Shown piece after piece: positions 58,224 to 64,000 of a stretch of 64,000 nucleotides of DNA. Within the stretch, counting starts at the first letter, position 1, and the number at the start of each line of letters is the position of its first letter. The stretch comes from Leisingera aquimarina DSM 24565 (GTDB lineage: Bacteria; Pseudomonadota; Alphaproteobacteria; Rhodobacterales; Rhodobacteraceae). Made by a program: the position numbers and the translations under genes. Below the pieces are notes generated by a model. It made no database searches and was not told where the DNA came from. It was given only the letters and a program-made list of their open reading frames with translations. The stretch is taken from assembly GCF_000473165.1 (NCBI RefSeq), contig NZ_KI421504.1, positions 2,079,957-2,143,956 of the forward strand. The letters run 5' to 3'.

Positions 58224-59620
58224 AGGTCATACTCCCCGGCCTCATCAACCTCAACGGTGACAATATCGCCGAGGTTCAACTCTTCAACCCCCTCATCAAT
58301 GAACAGGTTGCCGTCGATCTCCGGCGCATCCGATTTGGTGCGGCAGGTGGCGATGCCGTCCTCGTCAATGTCATCGACAATGACCTGCATCGTCTGGCCG
58401 ACCTTGGCCGCCAGCTTGGCCTCGGAGATCGCCTGGGCCTTCTCCATGAAGCGCTCCCAGCGCTCCTGCTTCACTTCTTCCGGCACATGGTCGGCCAGAT
58501 CGTTTGACCGCGCGCCATCGACGTTTTCGTATTTGAAGCAGCCGACGCGATCCAGTTGCGCCTCGTCCATCCAATCGAGCAGGTGCTGGAACTCCGCCTC
58601 CGTCTCGCCGGGGAAGCCAACGATGAAGGTGGAGCGCAGGGTGATATCCGGGCAGGTCGCGCGCCAGGCGCGGATCTCGTCCAGCGTCTTGGCCGCCGCC
58701 GCCGGGCGGGCCATGCGGCGCAGCACATCCGGGTGGGCGTGCTGGAAGGGGATGTCCAGATAGGGCAGCAGCGCATTGTCCGGGTCCGCCATCAGTGGGA
58801 TCAGATCGCGCACATAGGGGTAGGGGTAGACATAGTGCAGCCGCACCCACAGATCATCTGCCGGGGCCAGCCTGCCCAGTTCGCGGGACAGGTCGAGGAT
58901 ATGGCTGCGCACTTCCTCCCCTTTCCAGGGGTGGCTGGAATACTTGCGGTCCAGCCCGTAGGCAGAGGTGTCCTGGCTGATCACCAGCAGTTCACGCACC
59001 CCGGCCCCGACCAGCTTTTCCGCCTCGCGCAGCACCGCGTGGACGGGGCGCGACGCCAGTTTGCCGCGCATATCCGGGATGATGCAGAACTTGCACTTGT
59101 GGTTGCAGCCCTCGGAAATCTTCAGATAGCTGAAGTGCCGCGGGGTGAGCTTGACGCCGGCCGCAGGCAGCAGGTCCACGTAAGGGTTCGGGGAAGGCGG
59201 CACTGCGGAATGCACCGCGTCCAGCACCTGTTCGTACTGATGCGGGCCGGTGACGGCGTGAATGCGCGGGTGATGCTCGCGGATGTACTCCGGCTCGGCG
59301 CCAAGGCAGCCGGTGACGATCACCTTGCCGTTTTCCTTCAGCGCCTCGCCGATCGCTTCCAGGCTTTCCGCCTTGGCGCTGTCCAGGAATCCGCAGGTGT
59401 TGACGATCACCGCATCGGCGCCTGCGTAGTCGGGCGAGATGCCGTAGCCTTCGGCGCGCAGCCGGGTCAGGATGCGTTCGCTGTCCACCAGCGCCTTGGG
59501 GCAGCCGAGCGAGACCATGCCGAGGGTCGGCTGGCCGTCACGGGGGGCGTCGCGGAACTGCGGTTCCGGGGCAAGATCGGGGCGGAGGCTGGGCGGGTTG
59601 CTGGACGGGGTACTGGTCAT
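58202..59620 (-). CDS. rimO: Ribosomal protein S12 methylthiotransferase RimO
   Basis: About 472 residues. This radical-SAM enzyme adds a methylthio group to Asp88 of ribosomal protein S12. The N-terminal UPF0004 domain has [18 protein letters not shown] and [14 protein letters not shown]. The radical-SAM motif is [15 protein letters not shown] (CxxxCxxC). A C-terminal TRAM domain follows ([20 protein letters not shown] near the end). The frame extends upstream through a family C repeat; the ATG at 59620 fits the family. Its last bases overlap the disrupted gene. Confidence 0.95.
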   Translation of the reverse strand: MTSTPSSNPPSLRPDLAPEPQFRDAPRDGQPTLGMVSLGCPKALVDSERILTRLRAEGYGISPDYAGADAVIVNTCGFLDSAKAESLEAIGEALKENGKVIVTGCLGAEPEYIREHHPRIHAVTGPHQYEQVLDAVHSAVPPSPNPYVDLLPAAGVKLTPRHFSYLKISEGCNHKCKFCIIPDMRGKLASRPVHAVLREAEKLVGAGVRELLVISQDTSAYGLDRKYSSHPWKGEEVRSHILDLSRELGRLAPADDLWVRLHYVYPYPYVRDLIPLMADPDNALLPYLDIPFQHAHPDVLRRMARPAAAAKTLDEIRAWRATCPDITLRSTFIVGFPGETEAEFQHLLDWMDEAQLDRVGCFKYENVDGARSNDLADHVPEEVKQERWERFMEKAQAISEAKLAAKVGQTMQVIVDDIDEDGIATCRTKSDAPEIDGNLFIDEGVEELNLGDIVTVEVDEAGEYDLWGRLKN

Positions 59621-59727
59621 CCGCGCGCGTATATCAGGAATGCGGCAGGAGGCAAGGAAAACGGGGGGTGCTAGGCGTGCCCTCCTGTACACGCCCTGTG
59701 CACCGGGAGGCTGCATTTTTGCTCTAG

Positions 59728-59800
59728 CCCGGCCGAAAGGCCGGACAGCGCCCGACCCTCCCCACGGGAGGGCGCTTCGCACCCACCCAGGGTCAGGCGC
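59728..59800. repeat. Dispersed intergenic element, family C, copy 2
   Basis: A CCGGCC-GAAA-GGCCGG hairpin (59729-59744) is followed by CAGCGCCCGACCCTCCCCAC and GGGAGGGCGCTTCGCACCCA. It is nearly identical in core to 55821-55895. It lies upstream of rimO. Confidence 0.7.
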
Positions 59801-59879
59801 TACCCTCCGTTAGGTGTTGAAGCCGGAGCATCAAAGCCCGTAGCCTGCGGCAAGCCTATTTGCATGACGAGAGCGATTG

Positions 59880-61317
59880 ATGCGTGACGAGACAGAAGCG
59901 CCGGCCCCGGCCGCCCCGCAGCGCGAGCTGAAGCCCGCCAATGAGAACCCTTGGTATGTGCTGATGACGCTTTACGGGGAGCAGAAGGGGGATGAGATTG
60001 ATTGGGATCTGCATGAGAAAAACAGGCAGGTTTGGAATGCTTGGGCGGTTAGGGGGGCTCCCCAAAGGTGGGATCATAAGGAATTCTCCCGAGAAGTTGC
60101 CAATCTTTTAGAAGTGCCTAGTGCGGAGTGCAATCAAAGCAAGTGGAACGATCTGATTAACGCTCACTTGAAACAAAGTGAGCGAGTGCAAGATGCTTTT
60201 AAAAGGGTGTACCGTGAAAGAAATGGGAGTGACGTGCAGGTTCCGGAGTTGCCAAGTGCACTTGATAAAGTCAACTTCTCTGATGTAATATTCGAGGAAA
60301 CTGTTTGCGCAAAGCAAATGGTTTTCCCTAGAGGAGTGGACTTCACAGATGCCATTTTTGGCAAGCGAACAATTTTTGAACGTACCCTGTTTGGTGCTCA
60401 ATCCTATTTCTTGGGTGTCGAGTTTGAAGATGGTGTGAATTTAGAGAACTCGATCCATTGATCAGAGACAAGTTTCTTGGACGCAGCGTTTTCTGGAAGG
60501 GTTAGCTTTCGCAGTTGCGTTTTTGAAAAAACCGCAACGTTCTCTCGATCATACTTTTACGGGGATGTAGATTTTTCATCCGTAGTGTTTAAGGGAATTG
60601 CATATTTTACCGCTGCGAAGTTCGGTGCTCGCCGGGCAGGCGAAAGTGTAACTTTTAGAGATTGCCTGTTTCAGCGCCCTACCAGTTTTAGCAATTGTGT
60701 GTTTTTTTTCCTGCTATCCAAATTTGTCTGGTGCTGAGTTGCATGAGAAAACAGTTTTTTCGGCTCAAGCTAGATATTGGCCACAGGAGATTCATCACAC
60801 ATTCGAGCGTGCGCGGGATACTTGCGCCACAATTAGGCACATTCTCGCCAAACAGGGCCTTCCCGAAGATGAGCACTTTTTCTTCCGAAATGAGATGCAT
60901 TTCACAGGGAAAATCGGTGCTGGATCGTTTTCAATAAGTACAGGTGTTTCCATCTGGCAGCGGCTGCCCTATCTGCTGTTCGGCCTGTTCTCCGAGTACG
61001 GTTACTCCATCCTGCGGCCGACGCTGTGGCTCTTGGGGGTCTGGGCCTTGGGATTTGCCGCCTTCTGGGGGTATCTCTCCGGCTGCTGCGTGCCAGCGCC
61101 CGACAGCGTGATTGAGCGCCCGATGGGGGCGGCCATGGCACTCAGCTTTTCCAACCTGTTTCCGCTGTTCGGGTTCGGGCGGGTCTATTTCGGCGGGGAC
61201 TTCATGAGGGAACTGCCTGCTGTGCTGAAAACCCTCGCAGGCTTTCAGACCGTCGCCAGCCTGCCGCTGCTGTTCTTCCTCGGCCTGGGCCTGCGCCAGC
61301 GGTTCCGGCTGCGCTAA
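59880..61317 (+). pseudogene. Pentapeptide-repeat membrane protein gene with stop and frameshift
   Basis: The 5' part (MRDETEAPAPAAPQRELKPA) leads into pentapeptide-like strands such as VNFSDVIFEETVCAKQMVF and FTDAIFGKRTIFERTLFGAQ. A TGA at 60459-60461 interrupts, yet the same frame resumes directly (SETSFLDAAFSGRVSFRSCV). It then runs to a tract of eight Ts at 60702-60709; one T fewer would restore the frame in which 60697-61317 reads YPNLSGAELHEKTVFSAQA and about three membrane helices (WLLGVWALGFAAFWGYLSG). Two lesions make it likely dead, although the T tract alone could slip. It is AT-richer than its neighbours, suggesting acquisition. The ATG at 59880 is used over the TTG at 59877. Confidence 0.75.
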
Positions 61318-61445
61318 TTCTGCGGCCCAAACGCGCGAAGCATTGATGCGGCAAGAGGCTTCCTGCATTGCACACGCTCCCCCACGCGGTAAGCTGGCAA
61401 AAAGACCCTTGGGCTACAGGGGGACAAGACATGAGGAGTGAGCCG

Positions 61446-63356
61446 ATGAAGCTGATTATCCGGGTTGTAACGGCGTTGGTGCTGACGGTGGTTGTGCTGG
61501 CGGGGCTGGTGCTGCTGTTGCCAGGGGAGAAAATCGCGCGGCTGGCTGCCGATCAGCTGGAGACGCAGACGGGCCGCAAGCTGTCGTTCGGCGGCAAGGT
61601 GCGGTTCACCTTCTGGCCCACGCTGGGGGTGAAGGCGGACGCGGTGACGCTGTCCAATGCGGACTGGGCGGGACCCGAGCCGATGCTGCGGGCCGAGCGG
61701 CTGACCATCGGTGTCGCGGCGGCAGAGCTGCTGCAGGGCGATGTGCGGGTCACGGAAGTCTCGGCGATCCTGCCGCATCTGAACCTGGCCACCAACGAGG
61801 ACGGAACCGGTAATTGGGTCTTTGGCGGTGGTGCGCCAGCCTCCGGCGGCACGGGTTCTGGAAGCAGCAGCGCCCTGCCGCTCAGGATCGAGGCGGTGGA
61901 GCTGACCGGGGCCTCGCTGCGCTATGCTGCACATGGCGAAGCGCCGGTGGAGATGAAGAACATCGACCTCAACCTGTTGTGGCCGGACCCGGCGGGAACC
62001 GTGATTGCCAAGGCAACCCTGCGCCCGGCCGGGGAGCCGGTGGAGGTGGATGCCGAGATCGGCACCTTTGCGGCGTTCCTGGCGGGTGAGGTATCCTCAA
62101 TCGGGGCAACGGTGGTAGCACCGGGCGGCAAGGCGCGGTTTGACGGTCATGCCGATATCAATGGCGAAGCCAGCGGGCGGCTGACCTTTGGCGCCGGGAA
62201 CGCGTTGCAGACGGGTGTCGCACTGGGGCTGGCCCTGCCGGATGCCTTGGCGCAAAAGACCGTGTTCGGCGCCGATGTGACCTATACCGCCGACGGGCGG
62301 TTGTCGATGCGCGATCTGGCGGTTGAGCTGGGCGGCAACAAGCTGACCGGAGCCGCGGATGCAGAATTCAAGAAGCGGCCTGAGTTCACTGCGCAACTGC
62401 GCGGCGGCGCGCTGGATTTCTCTGCGTTTACCGGCGGGCCGGGCGGGTCCGGGAGCGGCGGGGCAGCCGCAGCTGGCTGGCCGAAGGGCGCAATCGATGC
62501 CTCGGCGCTGGGGCTGGCGGATGCTGTCGTGGACCTGTCCTTTGATAGCCTGAAAACCGGTAGCGTGATCCTTGGCGCCAGCACGCTGAACCTGACGGTT
62601 GAGCGCAGCCGCGCGGTGCTGAAATTCCTGCCGGCGTCCATGTTCGGCGGCCAGATGCAGGGGCAGGTGGTTGCCAACAACCGCAATGGCCTGTCGGTGG
62701 GCGGCAAGCTCTCGTTCAACGGCATCCGTCTGGAGAGCGCGCTGGGAGAAACCGCGGGCTACAGCCGGCTGAACGGCGAGGCGCTGGGGGAATTGGAGTT
62801 CCTAGGGGCCGGAAACTCGGTAGACACAATCATGCGCTCGCTCAGCGGTAAGGGCTGGCTGGAAGCGGGGAAAGGGTTCTTTACCGGTTTCGATCTGGAG
62901 CAGCTGATGCGCTCGGGCGGAAATGGCGGCAGCACCGTGTTTGATCAGATGACAGCCAGTTACACGATTGAAGGAGGTAACCTGCGCAATCAGGATCTTC
63001 TGGTTCTGCTCAAGGGGTTCCGCGCCGAAGGCAAGGGCCGGATCGGGCTGGGCGCGCGGGATCTGGATTACCTGTTTATTCCCCAACTGGTGCGGGCAGG
63101 CAGTGAGCAGGTGCTGACCATCCCAGTGCGGATCACCGGCCCTTGGGAAAACCCGGACATCCGCCCGGACCTGAGCCAGGCGCTGCAGCCGAAGATCGAC
63201 GAGATCGAACAGGAAGCCAAGGACCGGGTGCGCCAAAAGCTGAGTGAGGAGCTGAACACCGAAATCGCGCCGGAACAGAATCTGAACGACGTGCTGAAAG
63301 AGCGTATCGAACAGGAAGCCCGGGACCAGCTTCTGAAGCTCCTCGGCGGCGATTGA
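61446..63356 (+). CDS. AsmA family protein
   Basis: About 636 residues. The N-terminus is one membrane helix (LIIRVVTALVLTVVVLAGLV), and the rest is periplasmic. It starts LPGEKIARLAADQLETQTGR and KLSFGGKVRFTFWPTLGVKA, the AsmA signature, and has a beta-strand-rich middle. The conserved C-terminal region includes GYSRLNGEALGELEFLGAG and GKGWLEAGKGFFTGFDLEQL. AsmA-like proteins probably carry lipids to the outer membrane. The start at 61446 has GGAG nine bases upstream; 61431 is another option. Confidence 0.92.
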   Translation: MKLIIRVVTALVLTVVVLAGLVLLLPGEKIARLAADQLETQTGRKLSFGGKVRFTFWPTLGVKADAVTLSNADWAGPEPMLRAERLTIGVAAAELLQGDVRVTEVSAILPHLNLATNEDGTGNWVFGGGAPASGGTGSGSSSALPLRIEAVELTGASLRYAAHGEAPVEMKNIDLNLLWPDPAGTVIAKATLRPAGEPVEVDAEIGTFAAFLAGEVSSIGATVVAPGGKARFDGHADINGEASGRLTFGAGNALQTGVALGLALPDALAQKTVFGADVTYTADGRLSMRDLAVELGGNKLTGAADAEFKKRPEFTAQLRGGALDFSAFTGGPGGSGSGGAAAAGWPKGAIDASALGLADAVVDLSFDSLKTGSVILGASTLNLTVERSRAVLKFLPASMFGGQMQGQVVANNRNGLSVGGKLSFNGIRLESALGETAGYSRLNGEALGELEFLGAGNSVDTIMRSLSGKGWLEAGKGFFTGFDLEQLMRSGGNGGSTVFDQMTASYTIEGGNLRNQDLLVLLKGFRAEGKGRIGLGARDLDYLFIPQLVRAGSEQVLTIPVRITGPWENPDIRPDLSQALQPKIDEIEQEAKDRVRQKLSEELNTEIAPEQNLNDVLKERIEQEARDQLLKLLGGD

Positions 63357-63744
63357 TCTGCCCCGCCGGAGGCCGGGTCAAGAAGGGCCACAGGCCCCCC
63401 CCGGCGTAGCCTTGACGCGGGTTCAGGCGCCTTACACTTGCTATGGCGCACCTAAAGGCAGACCTGCCCTTAGATCGTTGGTGTGGATGCCGCTCAGAAT
63501 GCAAGGCCCGCGTGAGGCTTTCTGAACCTGTGATCGAGTGCGCGCTTGTGTCAGGCCTCCGATTGCGGCTCTTCACATGCGCCGCGGGCCGGGATGGTGG
63601 TTCGCGGGCCGGGTCCAACACTTCTCAGCGGGCTGAAAGCCCTGTGAATTACGATGGTTTTCCCTGCCCCGATCCGGTCGATCGGTTGTCCATTCAGCTC
63701 ATGCCTTCCTCACATCCCCGACGTCCAGAGTCTGGCGTCAGCCT
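63357..63744. other. Intergenic region between asmA and the transposase
   Basis: A 388-bp region. I see no gene. The right part may be the 3' end of the IS110-type element whose transposase lies next; its end cannot be fixed here, as such elements lack clear terminal repeats. Confidence 0.4.
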
Positions 63745-64000
63745 TTATGCTTCAGCCAGAGCCGGAGCCCGGTAGTTTTCATCTTTCGTCAGCATCGCCC
63801 AGATCTGTCGAGCCATCTTGTTCGCAAGCGCTGTGGCGACCAGTATACGCGGTTTGTGTGACATCAATTTCCCGAGCCACGTTTCCTCAGAAATGCCCCC
63901 GCGGGAAGCCCCGACTATGGCGGTCATTGCTCCAATCACCAGCAATCGCCGGATATCGTGCTGTCCGGCCTTGGACACCCTGCCTAAGCGCGCCCGGCCG
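63745..64000 (-). CDS. IS110-family transposase, C-terminal part (cut by window edge)
   Basis: The minus-strand frame is open to the window edge. It reads GRARLGRVSKAGQHDIRRLL, VIGAMTAIVGASR, then WLGKLMSHKPRILVATALAN and KMARQIWAMLTKDENYR. This matches the end of Transposase_20 (IS116/IS110/IS902). The N-terminal DEDD domain would lie outside the window, so intactness is unknown. Confidence 0.87.
   Translation of the reverse strand, partial: GRARLGRVSKAGQHDIRRLLVIGAMTAIVGASRGGISEETWLGKLMSHKPRILVATALANKMARQIWAMLTKDENYRAPALAEA

Noticed and set aside
58556..59674. A 372-codon open frame opposite rimO
   Set aside because: Antisense shadow of a clear radical-SAM gene.
59621..59782. Upstream extension of rimO
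   Set aside because: It translates a family C repeat; the family start is at 59620.

Overview
The window looks like a chromosomal segment from a marine alphaproteobacterium of the Roseobacter group (Rhodobacteraceae). It is GC-rich. Several neighbourhoods are typical of that group: hsp20 followed by DUF1150, tandem DUF6455 genes, a 2Fe-2S ferredoxin/adenylate cyclase fusion, Hint-domain proteins, and midA-pgeF downstream of lgt. Short intergenic elements recur, including the GAGTATTT-type element familiar from roseobacters. The genus is inferred (Leisingera, Phaeobacter or Ruegeria-like); no 16S gene or other marker is present. I saw no rRNA, tRNA or CRISPR array.

Layout. 1-6.8 kb: the 3' end of groEL, a GNAT acetyltransferase, two alpha/beta hydrolases, an EamA exporter, an orphan phnM and a decayed RNA ligase gene. 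6.8-12.6 kb: purK-purE, a frameshifted DUF1272 gene, a uracil permease and a DgcA-like flavoprotein. 12.7-17.3 kb: an RpoH-type promoter driving hsp20-DUF1150, a secreted HEYMH protein, a PhzF enzyme and a PRMT-like methyltransferase. 17.4-26.2 kb: ATP sulfurylase/APS kinase joined in frame to an upstream MarR-type regulator, a membrane ferredoxin-adenylate cyclase, trxB-rraB, an Lrp regulator and two Hint proteins. 26.5-38.2 kb: lgt-midA-pgeF, ubiK, a 2OG oxygenase, ybjN-proC-csaA-dehydrogenase, tdk, arsH, a trypsin-like protease and a cytochrome P460. 38.4-46 kb: carB, pabB-pabC and aspS. 46-55.7 kb: a DUF1800/DUF1501 pair, a response regulator, methylmalonyl-CoA epimerase, an EI24 protein/nitroreductase pair, a lipoprotein M48 peptidase, IMPACT/YigZ, three DUF6455 genes and a CDGSH protein.

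55.8-64 kb is the accessory zone. An AT-rich gene of unknown function is split by a complete 1,368-bp IS5-type element with a CTAG target duplication; deleting the element restores one open frame. This is followed by rimO, a decayed pentapeptide-repeat membrane protein gene, an AsmA protein and the 3' end of an IS110-type transposase at the window edge.

Most genes are housekeeping. The most unusual items are the regulator/SAT/APSK read-through with a perfect palindrome upstream, the reconstructable IS insertion, four families of structured intergenic repeats, the redox-linked cyclase, and several recently broken genes.
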